A DNA stretch of 64,000 nucleotides from Dehalococcoidia bacterium (GCA_020853755.1 JADYYG010000014.1:1-64000); one strand, 5' to 3'. Shown: positions 8,654 to 16,873, counted from the stretch's first letter. Translations and numbers: made by a program. Notes: generated from the sequence alone by a model not told the origin.

Positions 8654-9301
8654 CTACCCCCGCCCGTATACCGCCAGACTCGCCGGATCCTCTTCCAGGT
8701 GGGCGTGGTCGTTGAAGCTGGTCAGCATCATCCGGCCGCTCCGGCCGAAGGTCATCCGCGTGATTGACGTGTTCGCGACCGCGAACGACCACGTGCTTTC
8801 GTCCGGGACGCCCAGGAGTTCGGCCAGCATGGCCATGATGGCGTTCCCGTGCGAGACGACGAGGATGGTCCCGTCGGGGTGTGCCGAGACGGTCCGCCGG
8901 AGCGTGTCGGCGGTCCGCTGGCGCACTTCGGCGATGGATTCGCCGCCCGGCGCCGGGGCCTTGCAGCGAAAGAACTCTCGCATCAGTTCGGGGTGCGTCT
9001 TGCCGATCTCGCTCCCCGGCTTCGCCTCCCACTCACCGTAGTTCATCTCCCGGAAGCCGGGGTCGAGCACCGGCGCGAGCGGTTCGGCGTGGTGTTCGAG
9101 CGCGTAGAGGGCGGTCCGCTTCGCCCGCGAGAGGTCCGAACTGTACGCGGCATCGAAGTGCTGGCCCTTCAGGCGGACGCCGAGGGCACGGGCCTGGGCC
9201 TCGCCCTTCGTGGTCAGTTCGGTCTCCGAGTGGCCGCAGAACAGGCCCTCGATGTTCCCGTAGGTTTCGGCGTGGCGGACGAGGAAAACGTTGGTAGGCA
9301 T
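8654..9301 (-). CDS. Histidine phosphatase family protein
   Basis: A 215-residue phosphoglycerate-mutase-like phosphatase. The catalytic His10 is in LVRHAETYGN. The conserved FREMNYGEWEAK region and the second His in VVSHGNAIMAML complete the active site. Length fits single-domain broad-specificity phosphatases such as alpha-ribazole or sugar phosphatases. Nothing nearby fixes the substrate. ATG at 9301 starts immediately before the first beta strand. Confidence 0.9.
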   Translation of the reverse strand: MPTNVFLVRHAETYGNIEGLFCGHSETELTTKGEAQARALGVRLKGQHFDAAYSSDLSRAKRTALYALEHHAEPLAPVLDPGFREMNYGEWEAKPGSEIGKTHPELMREFFRCKAPAPGGESIAEVRQRTADTLRRTVSAHPDGTILVVSHGNAIMAMLAELLGVPDESTWSFAVANTSITRMTFGRSGRMMLTSFNDHAHLEEDPASLAVYGRG

Positions 9302-9473
9302 TGTGATCTGAGTTTAGAGGGTCAACCGCCTTGACGGTGTTCGGCCCGTTTTTACGAACGTTTTACAGCCCGATGGCAACCACTCCGCCGCTGGCGGCGT
9401 TTCTTGTGGTGCGTGTACATTGCGTGATTGCTACGGTAGGTACCTGATCCGCACTATCGGCGCGGGAGGAAGA

Positions 9474-9902
9474 ATGAGCTGGATTCATCGAAAGGCACTC
9501 GCGGTCGTCGCCGCTGGCGCAGCTGTTGCCACGCTGCTTGGCGCGACTCTTGGCGTTGCCGTCGCGAAACACACCAACCAGGTCGGAGGCGTCTGCAACG
9601 GCGGTGGCTCTGGCTGCAACATCCACTACGTCGGCGCCATCCGCTCCAACAGTGTCAGCCCCGACAGCTTCACGAAGTGCCTGCCCTCGGGCGACTGGGA
9701 AGCCATCTACGTCTGGGACGGCCCGAACCAGCAATGGCTCCACTACTTCAACTCCGCCCGTACGCCTGCCTACGTCAATGACCCGTCGGCTGGCGGCATC
9801 TCGACGATTCCCGGTTTCTCGGGCGTCGTGCTGATCATGCGGCTCGGCAGCCCGAGCCAGACCATCACCCTGCTCGACAGCAACAGCGAGAGCTGCAGCT
9901 AA
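9474..9902 (+). CDS. Small exported protein of unknown function
   Basis: The 142-residue product starts MSWIHRKALAVVAAGAAVA and has a clear signal peptide ending near AVAKHTN. The mature part has paired Cys (CNGGGSGC, then CLPSG and a C-terminal SESCS), suggesting disulfides. It contains Trp/Tyr-rich segments (IYVWDGPNQQWLHYF). I chose ATG at 9474 because GGGAGGAAGA precedes it; the frame opens earlier without a ribosome site. I do not recognise the family. It ends in a strong terminator. Confidence 0.8.
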   Translation: MSWIHRKALAVVAAGAAVATLLGATLGVAVAKHTNQVGGVCNGGGSGCNIHYVGAIRSNSVSPDSFTKCLPSGDWEAIYVWDGPNQQWLHYFNSARTPAYVNDPSAGGISTIPGFSGVVLIMRLGSPSQTITLLDSNSESCS

Positions 9903-9925
9903 CCGGGCATCCCGCATCGCCAAGC

Positions 9926-9960
9926 AAAGCCCCTGGCCAACGCCGGGGGCTTTCATTTTG
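9926..9960 (+). terminator. Rho-independent terminator after the small exported protein gene
   Basis: AAAGCCCC (9926-9933) pairs with GGGGCTTT (9946-9953), followed by CATTTTG. It lies 24 bases past the stop at 9902. Confidence 0.8.
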
Positions 9961-9990
9961 GGCCGAACCACCGCCTACAATGGGTGAAGA

Positions 9991-10425
9991 ATGACTGCTG
10001 AAGCCTCCGCCATCGCCATCCGCCTGAAGCAAGCCCACATCGACGCGATGGTCGCTCACGCGCTCGAGGATGCGCCCATCGAATGCTGCGGCCTGCTCGC
10101 AATGAACGATGGCGTGGTTGAAGAGGTTCGCCGCGCTGCCAACAAGGAAGCCAGCCCCTACCGCTTCAACATCGACCCGCTGGAGACCCGGAACCACCTC
10201 CGCGCTATCGACGACGCCGGGCTCGAACTGGCAGGGTTCTACCATTCGCACACCGGCAGCCCGGCAGTCCCCAGCCCGACCGATATCCGCATGATGGGCC
10301 CCCTCTTCGGGCCGCCGTTCGTGCACTTCGTCATCGGCGTGAGCGACCGCGAACGGCCGGATGTGCGGGTCTGGCACATCGACGGCACGGAGAAGGTCGA
10401 GCGCGCCTTCGAAATCGTTCCCTAG
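9991..10425 (+). CDS. JAMM/MPN+ metallopeptidase (Mec-like, M67)
   Basis: The 144-residue protein carries the full JAMM zinc site: Glu31, His85-Ser-His87, Ser95 and Asp98 (HSHTGSPAVPSPTD), preceded by ECCGLL. Bacterial members of this size include Mec, which releases cysteine or homocysteine from the C-terminus of ubiquitin-like sulfur carriers such as CysO. A carrier of that type ending in Gly-Gly is encoded at 14876-15151, so a partnership is plausible though the two are not in one operon. The next gene, folP-folK, starts 6 bases after the stop, suggesting co-transcription. Confidence 0.88.
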   Translation: MTAEASAIAIRLKQAHIDAMVAHALEDAPIECCGLLAMNDGVVEEVRRAANKEASPYRFNIDPLETRNHLRAIDDAGLELAGFYHSHTGSPAVPSPTDIRMMGPLFGPPFVHFVIGVSDRERPDVRVWHIDGTEKVERAFEIVP

Positions 10426-10431
10426 CCGCTC

Positions 10432-11814
10432 GTGACCAATCCCGGCTCTCCCGCACGTCTCACCACCGCGCTCACGCAGCGCCCCCGCCGCTACCAGTCA
10501 CCGGGCCTCGTGATCCGTGGCCACCGGTTCGCCTGGGGCGTTCGAACCTACCTCATGGGCATCATCAACGCGACGCCCGACTCCTTCAGCGGCGACGGGG
10601 TTGGAGGCGACGTCGCTGCCGCGGTGGCCCAGGCCCGGCGTATGGAAGCCGACGGCGCTGACTGGCTCGACATCGGCGGCGAATCCTCGCGGCCAGGCGC
10701 CGGGGAACTCGACCCGGCTGAGGAGGCGCGCCGGGTTCTCCCCGTCCTCGAAGCCGTCCGTGCGGCGACCGGTCTCCCGCTCTCGATCGACACCTATCAC
10801 GCCAGCGTTGCCCGGCAGGCGATGGCGGCCGGGGCCGACGCCATAAACGACATCTGGGGGCTGCGCCACGACCCGGCGATGGCAAGCGTCGTGGCGGAGA
10901 CGGGCGCTGCGCTGATCGCCATGCACAACCAGCGCGGCCGCCCCCCGGTGAACGACGTCGTCTCCGGCATCGGGGCAGGGTTCCGCGAAACCCTGCGCAT
11001 CGCTCGCGCCCACGGCATCGCCGAGGACCGGATTATCCTCGATCCCGGCTTCGGTTTCGGGTGGACGCCCGAGGAGAACCTGGAGATGATTCGCCGCCTC
11101 GGCGACCTCTGGGCTGGCGGTTTCCCCTACCCGCTGCTCGCCGGCGTGTCGCGTAAGTCAACCATTGGACACATCCTCGGTGGCGCGCCGGTCGATCAGC
11201 GCCTGGAAGGCACGGCGGCCGCCGTCGCCTTCTCCGTCGCCGCCGGCGCCGACATTGTCCGCGTGCACGATGTGGCCACGATGGCTCGCGTCGTCCGCAC
11301 CGCCGATGCGTTCGCCGGCCGCGGAAACTTCCGCGCCATTGAGGCGGTCATCGCCCTGGGGTCGAACCTCGGCGACCGCGAGGCAAACCTTCGGGCGGCC
11401 GTTGCCGCCCTTGCTCAGAACGGAGTCACGGTCACTCGCAAGTCCTCTATCTGGGAGACGGCGCCCGTGCCCGCGGACCAGCCGCCCTTTCTAAACGCGG
11501 TGGTCGCCGCCGAGACCCGCCACGCCCCCTCGGACCTGCTTCGCATCCTCAAGGAAATCGAGTACGACCTCGGCCGCCGGCCTGAGCGGCGTTGGGGTCC
11601 GCGCCCCATCGACCTCGACATCCTCTTCTACGGGGACGCGCGAGTGGAGACGCCTGGCCTCACGATCCCGCACGTCTCCATCCTCGAACGGTCCTTCGTG
11701 CTCGCCCCTCTCGCTGAAGTGCTGTCGGGGGCGCTCCCCGTGCTGGGGGTGACCGCCTCCGAAGCGCTCGCACGTACCGGCAGCGAAGGCCTTCGGCGCC
11801 ACGCAGCGCTCTGA
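10432..11814 (+). CDS. folP-folK: Bifunctional dihydropteroate synthase / HPPK fusion
   Basis: Two consecutive folate-biosynthesis enzymes in one 460-residue chain. Residues ~25-295 are DHPS, with the P-loop-like MGIINATPDSFSGDG, DWLDIGGESSRPG, SIDTYH and a C-terminal GVSRKS. Residues ~303-460 are HPPK, with ALGSNLGDRE, WETAPV, and GPRPIDLDILFYG carrying the Mg-binding Asp pair. The order DHPS then HPPK is opposite to the well-known eukaryotic HPPK-DHPS fusion, and no FolB domain intervenes. GTG at 10432 follows the JAMM gene by 6 bases. Confidence 0.93.
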   Translation: MTNPGSPARLTTALTQRPRRYQSPGLVIRGHRFAWGVRTYLMGIINATPDSFSGDGVGGDVAAAVAQARRMEADGADWLDIGGESSRPGAGELDPAEEARRVLPVLEAVRAATGLPLSIDTYHASVARQAMAAGADAINDIWGLRHDPAMASVVAETGAALIAMHNQRGRPPVNDVVSGIGAGFRETLRIARAHGIAEDRIILDPGFGFGWTPEENLEMIRRLGDLWAGGFPYPLLAGVSRKSTIGHILGGAPVDQRLEGTAAAVAFSVAAGADIVRVHDVATMARVVRTADAFAGRGNFRAIEAVIALGSNLGDREANLRAAVAALAQNGVTVTRKSSIWETAPVPADQPPFLNAVVAAETRHAPSDLLRILKEIEYDLGRRPERRWGPRPIDLDILFYGDARVETPGLTIPHVSILERSFVLAPLAEVLSGALPVLGVTASEALARTGSEGLRRHAAL

Positions 11815-11916
11815 CAGCGGTTTACCAGCTTCTTTACCTTCCTGATGGAACCGGCGGAGCGTCGCCGGCGTTTCTCACGCAAGGACGCAACAGGAGCGTC
11901 CTGCAGGAGGGGTGAT

Positions 11917-12870
11917 ATGAAACGCAAATGGATGGCAATGGGCCTGCTCGCGTCAGCGCTGCTGTTCGGGGCATGTGGAGGTGGCGATCTCGCCGGTGAC
12001 GACGATGACAGCGGTGGAAATCGCGCTTACACCGCGGATCGCGACGCCGCCGAAGCGCCACAGAGCATCGTGAAGTCCGGCGCAACCACGGCGGGCGGCG
12101 CTTCGGCATCGGCCCCCGGCGGCGGAACCGACACCACATTGCCTTCGCTCGATACCGGCCGGAAGGTCATCTTCACGGCCACGATGGCCCTCAGCGCCAC
12201 TGATGTTGGCCGCGCGTTCAACGCCGCCTCGTCCGTGGCCATCGGGAACGGCGGCTACGTCGAAAAGGCCTCGTTCACGAATGACGAGAAGGACAACACG
12301 CGCCGCTCCGCTTCGCTGACGCTGCGCATCCCGTCGCAGAACTACGACCAGGCGCTCGCCAGCCTGCGCACGCTCGATGGCGTGACGGTGGCAGGCGAGG
12401 GCGTTACCTCGAACGAGGTGACCGAGCAGTACATCGACCTGCAGAGCACCCAACGCAACCTCGAACGCACCGAGCAGCAGTACCTCGAACTGCTCAAGCA
12501 GGCGAAGAGCATCCAGGAGATCATCACCGTCCAGGATCGCCTGACCAGCGTGCGCAACCAGATCGAGCAGATCCAGGGCCGCCTCAAGGTGCTCGATCAG
12601 CGCGTCGACTTCGCCACCGTGAACGTCACCATCGCGGCATTGGTCGCCCAGGTGAAGGAACCGAACGGGTCTGACTGGACGCTCAAGGGCGTCTTCGCCG
12701 GCAGCCTCGAACGGTCACTTGAAACCGCGCGCTACGCGGTCGCCGTGGCCATCGTTTTCGGAGTGGCCATGGCCTGGCTCGTCGTCCCGATGGCCATCGC
12801 CCTCACCTTCGCGCTGCGCCACCGGAAGCACGCGCCGGCCAGCCCGCCGCCGCCGGTCCAGCCTGCCTGA
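11917..12870 (+). CDS. DUF4349 lipoprotein
   Basis: A 317-residue exported protein. ATG at 11917 is preceded by GCAGGAGGGG. A lipoprotein signal ends LLFGACGGG, with the Cys as the lipidation site. An acidic, Thr/Gly-rich spacer follows. Residues ~95-255 are a DUF4349 domain with a beta region (KVIFTATMALSA) and a long amphipathic helical hairpin (TSNEVTEQYIDLQSTQRNLER onward). A transmembrane helix lies at ~280-305, with a basic and Pro-rich cytoplasmic tail. The role of DUF4349 is unknown; coiled-coil content suggests envelope assembly or adhesion. Confidence 0.88.
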   Translation: MKRKWMAMGLLASALLFGACGGGDLAGDDDDSGGNRAYTADRDAAEAPQSIVKSGATTAGGASASAPGGGTDTTLPSLDTGRKVIFTATMALSATDVGRAFNAASSVAIGNGGYVEKASFTNDEKDNTRRSASLTLRIPSQNYDQALASLRTLDGVTVAGEGVTSNEVTEQYIDLQSTQRNLERTEQQYLELLKQAKSIQEIITVQDRLTSVRNQIEQIQGRLKVLDQRVDFATVNVTIAALVAQVKEPNGSDWTLKGVFAGSLERSLETARYAVAVAIVFGVAMAWLVVPMAIALTFALRHRKHAPASPPPPVQPA

Positions 12871-12886
12871 GTTCGAACCCGCAACC

Positions 12887-12923
12887 CCGATGGCAGGCGC
12901 CCCGCAACGGCGCTTGCCATCGG
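12887..12923 (+). terminator. Strong hairpin between the DUF4349 and radical SAM genes
   Basis: A 15-bp stem with a single G-T pair, CCGATGGCAGGCGCC (12887-12901) against 12909-12923, with a 7-base loop, begins 17 bases after the stop at 12870. No T-run follows on either strand, so it may be a terminator helped by other factors or an mRNA-stabilising structure. Confidence 0.55.
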
Positions 12924-12960
12924 TGGTATGGTGCGCGCGAGAACCGGCTGGAGGCGTCCC

Positions 12961-13875
12961 GTGGCCAGCTTCATCAGCGTCGACGACATCCGCGAACCAA
13001 CCGACTTCGGCGACCGCGAGTTCCATGGGGCACTCGTCAATGTGACGAATGTCTGCAACCTCTCGTGCACCCACTGCTTCGTCTTCCGGGCGGACAACCC
13101 GAACCGCCCGAAGGACAAGATGGACGACGCGACGATGCTCGCCCAGCTCGAACGGCTGCGAGACAAGCACCACATCCGCTCGATGCTCTTCATGGGCGGC
13201 GAACCGATGATCCGGAAGGACCTCGTGATGCGGGCGATGCCGCTCTTCGAGAGTTCGTCCATCGTTACGAACGGCACCTACGGCATACCGTCGGTTCCGG
13301 GCCACCTGGTCACCGTCTCTCTCGATGGTCCGAAACACCTGAACGACCCCATCCGCGGCGAGGGCGTCTTCGACCGCGTGAAGAAGTCCGTCTTCGAACG
13401 TGACCCGGAAGACGGGACGACGGTCATGCTCCAGATGACCCTCACTCGCCAGAACGCCGACGGCATAGAGGAGTTCGTGGAAGAGGTGAAGGACTGGCCG
13501 GTCAGCGGCATCGCGTTCACCTTCTATGTCCCGTACGTGGACGACGCCAGCGGCCTCGCCTGGGATGACCTGCGCGAGCGTGACGCCGTTATCGACCGGG
13601 TCATCGCAATCAAGAGCAAGTACCCACATCGCGTGAAGACCAACATCGGCGCGCTCGAACTGATGAAGTCAGACCGCTGCCTGGAAGTGACGGGTGAGCA
13701 CGGCGAACACTGTGGCCTGCGCACCGGGATGCTCCCGCTCTACATGGGCGAGGGCGGCAACTTCGAGCGCACCTTCTGCTGCTACGGCAACAACGTGGAC
13801 TGCACCCGCTGCGGGGCCTACGCCGTCTTCAACGGCGCCTACCACCGCCGCATGGGTACCACCGAAGACGAATAG
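12961..13875 (+). CDS. Radical SAM protein with Cys-rich C-terminus
   Basis: The 304-residue protein binds a 4Fe-4S cluster through Cys32-x3-Cys36-x2-Cys39 (CNLSCTHC). LFMGGEPMIRKDL and VSLDGPKHLNDPIRG are the usual GGE and barrel motifs. The C-terminal 60 residues hold many Cys (RCLEV, EHCGL, FCCYGNNVDCTRCGAY), suggesting an auxiliary cluster as in SPASM-type enzymes. Substrate is unknown, and no short peptide precursor is evident beside it. GTG at 12961 is preferred over ATG at 12928 because GGAGG lies 7 bases before it. The stop codon directly abuts the first copy of a repeat array. Confidence 0.85.
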   Translation: MASFISVDDIREPTDFGDREFHGALVNVTNVCNLSCTHCFVFRADNPNRPKDKMDDATMLAQLERLRDKHHIRSMLFMGGEPMIRKDLVMRAMPLFESSSIVTNGTYGIPSVPGHLVTVSLDGPKHLNDPIRGEGVFDRVKKSVFERDPEDGTTVMLQMTLTRQNADGIEEFVEEVKDWPVSGIAFTFYVPYVDDASGLAWDDLRERDAVIDRVIAIKSKYPHRVKTNIGALELMKSDRCLEVTGEHGEHCGLRTGMLPLYMGEGGNFERTFCCYGNNVDCTRCGAYAVFNGAYHRRMGTTEDE

Positions 13876-14152
13876 AACCGCGACCGGCAGGGAGCGGATC
13901 GTGGCACAGCGAGACAGCCCCGCGGCAGCCCGCCAACCCGCGCAACTTCCAGCGCACCCATTGGCTCTTCACGCCCGCGCACAAGGGAACCGCGACCGGC
14001 AGGGAGCGGATCGTGGCGAAGCGAGACAGCCGGCGGCAGCCCGCCAACCCGCGCAACTTGCAGCGCCCCCTGCGCCACCCATTGGCTCTTCACGCCCGCG
14101 CACAAGGGAACCGCGACCGGCAGGGAGCGGATCGTGGCACAGCGAGACAGCC
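13876..14152 (+). repeat. Three-copy REP-like array, left of the transposase
   Basis: A 44-bp core beginning AACCGCGACCGGCAGGGAGC and ending GCGAGACAGCC occurs at 13876-13919, 13988-14031 and 14109-14152, nearly identical. The sequence between cores is also conserved, giving units of 112 and 121 bp. Within the core, CCGCGACC can pair with GGATCGTGG around a short loop (one bulge, one G-T), a REP-like hairpin. The same core recurs inverted on the other side of the transposase. Confidence 0.88.
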
Positions 14153-14167
14153 CCGCGGCAGCCCGGT

Positions 14168-14647
14168 TCACTGGCCGTACTTTACATACCGAACCGCTGC
14201 CTCCACCCCCTCCTCGTCCCACACCACCCGAGCGCTCCCGCCTCTCCCCCACAGCGAACCCGTCATCCCCACCCAACGTTCTTCACGGCAGACTCTGGTG
14301 ACCCGCGCCTTGAGAATCGACAGCGCCCGTCTCGGTTGCTCATCGCACGCCAGGACAAGGTGCACGTGATTGGTGCGGACGTTCAGAGCTATGACCGGCC
14401 AATCATGGAAGGAGCAGCATTCGCGGATGACGCCGTCGACTTGCTGCCGGAGTGAATCAGAGAGCACAACGGCCGCCCGAGGCATCTGCCCTTTGGCAGC
14501 CGCTTCCATCCGGAAGTCCGGCGCGTCAGCTGGTTCTCCGAAGCCGTTTCGCTGCCTGTTGATCCAGCCGCGTTCGTCACCGGGGAGCCATGTGCCGTAG
14601 GTCCGCCAGGTAAGGAGAAGTGCCTTCGGAGTGGGAGCCGGTGGCAT
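14168..14647 (-). mobile_element. REP-associated tyrosine transposase (RAYT, Y1/HUH)
   Basis: The 159-residue protein belongs to the TnpA_REP branch of Y1 transposases. LLTWRTYGTWLPGDERGW is the family N-terminus. NHVHLVLA gives the HUH metal-binding pair (His94, His96). AVRYVKYGQ near the C-terminus holds the candidate catalytic Tyr. RAYTs are single-copy HUH endonucleases that act on hairpin repeats flanking their gene. Here three repeats lie on each side in opposite orientation. The gene appears intact, with ATG at 14647 and stop just after the left array. Confidence 0.9.
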
Positions 14648-14680
14648 GGGAGAAGTGTAATTCGTGCGGGCTGACGCGGG

Positions 14681-14859
14681 GGCTGTCTCGCTATGCCACG
14701 ATCCGCTCCCTTCCGGTCGCGGTTACCTTGTGTGGTGAGCTGACGCCGGGCTATCTCGCTGTGGTGCGATCCGCTCCCTTCCGGTCGCGGTTCCCTTGGT
14801 GGTGGGCTGACGCGGAACAGGTTCGCCGTGGCGCGATCCGCTCCCTGCCGGTCGCGGTT
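14681..14859 (-). repeat. Three-copy REP-like array, right of the transposase, inverted
   Basis: Reverse-complement copies of the 44-bp core lie at 14681-14724, 14749-14792 and about 14816-14859, at spacing of about 67 bp. They are more diverged than the left-hand copies (the first has two differences, the third more). The intervening sequence is not the same as in the left array. The 14648-14875 interval has no gene. Confidence 0.85.
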
Positions 14860-14875
14860 CCCTTAGCCCTGCCGC

Positions 14876-15151
14876 TTAGCCGCCGGCCACTGCCGGGACG
14901 ATGCTGACTTCGTCGCCGTCCTTGAGGTCGGTGCCGAGGCCGGACAGGAAGCGCACGTCCTCGCCGTTCACGTAGATGTTCACGAACCGGCGGAGCTGAC
15001 CTCCCTCGTCGAGGACTCTCTCTCGCATGCCGGGGTAGGCCCCTTCGAGGTGGCTGACCAGCGATTCGAGCGTGGCCCCTTCGCCAGCCACCTTCGAGAG
15101 ATTGCCGGTCAGGTTCCGGAGCGGTTGCGGGATAAGCACAGTTACAGACAC
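14876..15151 (-). CDS. Ubiquitin-like sulfur carrier (MoaD/ThiS/CysO family)
   Basis: A 91-residue beta-grasp protein starting MSVTVLIPQPLRNLTGN and ending AVAGG. The C-terminal Gly-Gly is the site of adenylation and thiocarboxylate formation. YPGMRERVLDEGGQLRRFVN and DGDEVSIVPAVAGG fit the family. It is the last gene of the operon led by the SAM-I riboswitch, after the threonine-synthase-like enzyme and NIL protein. That context fits a sulfur donor for cysteine or homocysteine synthesis better than molybdopterin. No E1-like activating enzyme is in the window. Confidence 0.9.
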   Translation of the reverse strand: MSVTVLIPQPLRNLTGNLSKVAGEGATLESLVSHLEGAYPGMRERVLDEGGQLRRFVNIYVNGEDVRFLSGLGTDLKDGDEVSIVPAVAGG

Positions 15152-15187
15152 AGAGTTCTCCGTACGTAGTTTCAGGTGGTTGGCGCT

Positions 15188-15430
15188 CTAGCCTTCGACG
15201 ATGTCGCCGTCGGCGGGGTCGACACGGACGCCCTTGGCCTGGGCCCATTCGATGCTCCGCGTCACTTCGTCCGGGTCGCCTTCGAGTTCGAGGAGCACCC
15301 AGCCGGTCCGGTCATCGACGTCGGCCATGCGGACGTTGGTGATGACCCGGAACTGGTGGCCAAGGTTGTAGATGAGGGGTTCCTTGATCAGGTTCTCAGG
15401 GAAGGTGAAGCGCACGCGCTTGAGGGCCAT
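15188..15430 (-). CDS. NIL domain protein
   Basis: An 80-residue stand-alone ferredoxin-like NIL domain, starting MALKRVRFTFPENLIKEPLI. This domain is found at the C-terminus of methionine importer ATPases (MetN), where it binds methionine, and in sulfur-metabolism proteins. The ATG overlaps the stop of the upstream gene by one base. Its position between the PLP enzyme and the sulfur carrier suggests a sensing or coupling role in methionine synthesis; this is inference. Confidence 0.88.
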   Translation of the reverse strand: MALKRVRFTFPENLIKEPLIYNLGHQFRVITNVRMADVDDRTGWVLLELEGDPDEVTRSIEWAQAKGVRVDPADGDIVEG

Positions 15431-16674
15431 CAGGCAACTCCTTGGGCTACCGGCTGGCGGTAGGCAGCTTCGAAGCTCTCCATCGTCGGCTCGATTTCGA
15501 GCGCCGGCTCGAGGTGGTCCGAGACGGCCTCGGCGGTCTTGAACCCCGCGCCCGTGATGAAGGCGACGGTCAGTTCGTCCGGATCGATTCTACCCTGCGC
15601 CGCCAGTTGCTTGAGCGAAGCGACAGTCACGCCGCCGGCGGTCTCCCCGAAGATGCCTTCGGTCTCCGCGAGCAGCTTCATGCCCTCGACGATCTCCGGG
15701 TCGTCGACCATGCCGCAGGCGCCGTTCGTCTCCTGCAACTGGACGAGGCTGTAGTAGCCGTCGGCCGGGTTGCCGATGGCGAGCGACTTGGCGATGGTGT
15801 TCGGCCGCTGCGGCCGGAAGTTTGTCGTCCCTTCCTGCCAGGCGACAGCGACCGGGGAGCAGCCCGTGGCCTGCGCGCCGCTCATCCGCGTCTTCGGCTC
15901 GTCGATGAGGCCGGCCTTGTACAGCTCCTGGAAGCCCTTCCGGATCTTCACGAAGAGCGAGCCGCTGGCAATCGGCGCAACTACATGGTCAGGCGCGCGC
16001 CAGCCGAGTTGCTCGGCGACTTCGAACCCGAGCGTCTTCGAACCTTCGGCGTAGTAGGCGCGAACGTTCACGTTGACGAACGCCCAGTTGTACGAGCCAG
16101 CGAGTTCGGCGCAGAGCCGGTTCACCGCGTCGTAGTTGCCGCCCACCTTCACCAGCGTCGGCCGGTAAATGCTGGAGCCGAGGACCTTCCCCGCCTCGAG
16201 GTCATGCGGGATGAAGACGACGGCCTCCATGCCGGCAGCTGCGGCGTGGGCGCTCACGCTGTTCGCCAGGTTGCCCGTGCTCGCGCAGGCCAGCTTCTCG
16301 TACCCGAGTTCGCGCGCCCGGCTCGAAGCCACAGCGACCACGCGGTCCTTGAAGGACCACGTCGGGTTCATCGTGTCGTTCTTGATGTAGAGGTTGTTCA
16401 GGCCGAGCGCCTTACCCAGGTTGCGGGCGCGGATCAGCGGTGTGAACCCGGCGCCGATGTCGACTGCGGTCTCGCGGTCGCAGGGGAGGAAGTCGCTGTA
16501 CCGCCAGAGGCTGGCCGGGCCGGACTCGATGCGCTGGCGGGTGATGTTGCGGCGGATGGCATCGTAGTCGTAGGTGACTTCGACGGGGCCGAAACAGAAG
16601 TCGCACACGTGGCGCGCTTCGAGGGGGTATTCGCGGTGACACTCGCGACAGCGCAGGTTGGTTGCGTAGGTCAT
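15430..16674 (-). CDS. thrC: Threonine synthase-like PLP enzyme
   Basis: The 414-residue fold-type II PLP enzyme has an N-terminal zinc ribbon (Cys9, Cys12, Cys24, Cys27). The PLP lysine is Lys109 in PTWSFKDR, and STGNLANSVSAHA is the phosphate-binding region. It resembles the plant/cyanobacterial-type threonine synthases, which convert O-phosphohomoserine to threonine. Its position under a SAM-I riboswitch and with a sulfur carrier and NIL protein raises a second possibility, sulfhydrylation of an activated homoserine to homocysteine. Sequence alone does not decide between these. AGGAG precedes the ATG by 10 bases. Confidence 0.88.
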   Translation of the reverse strand: MTYATNLRCRECHREYPLEARHVCDFCFGPVEVTYDYDAIRRNITRQRIESGPASLWRYSDFLPCDRETAVDIGAGFTPLIRARNLGKALGLNNLYIKNDTMNPTWSFKDRVVAVASSRARELGYEKLACASTGNLANSVSAHAAAAGMEAVVFIPHDLEAGKVLGSSIYRPTLVKVGGNYDAVNRLCAELAGSYNWAFVNVNVRAYYAEGSKTLGFEVAEQLGWRAPDHVVAPIASGSLFVKIRKGFQELYKAGLIDEPKTRMSGAQATGCSPVAVAWQEGTTNFRPQRPNTIAKSLAIGNPADGYYSLVQLQETNGACGMVDDPEIVEGMKLLAETEGIFGETAGGVTVASLKQLAAQGRIDPDELTVAFITGAGFKTAEAVSDHLEPALEIEPTMESFEAAYRQPVAQGVA

Positions 16675-16789
16675 GCTGCTTAACTCCTGGACGTCCTCGC
16701 GCGGCGCGAGAGACGGGAACGGGCCGAGGCGGCGCGAAGCCGGCCAGGGACTGGTGCTGGGTGATCCGGGAGGCCCCTTCGGCGAGGGG

Positions 16790-16825
16790 CTAACGCATGA
16801 CCATGGGGCCCAGGGAGGAAACCAT
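16790..16825 (-). CDS. Possible 11-residue Met-containing leader peptide
   Basis: Between the SAM riboswitch and the PLP-enzyme start, ATG at 16825 has GAGGAG 7 bases upstream and encodes MVSSLGPMVMR before TAG at 16790-16792. Three of 11 residues are Met. A GC-rich hairpin (16773-16778 with 16785-16790) overlaps the stop codon. This could be a second, translation-dependent layer of control by methionine. A short frame with a good ribosome site can arise by chance, so confidence is modest. Confidence 0.4.
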   Translation of the reverse strand: MVSSLGPMVMR

Positions 16826-16873
16826 CTGAAAACTCCTCAAGTCCGCGTGGGCCGTTCAGGTTCGAGCGGAGTC

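Noticed and set aside
13876..14152. Possible CRISPR array
   Set aside because: Only three copies, the sequence between them is conserved rather than unique, inverted copies lie beyond the transposase, and there are no cas genes.
13694..14455. Plus-strand open frame through the repeat array and transposase
   Set aside because: Translation simply repeats the array units; no start context and it overlaps the radical SAM and RAYT genes.
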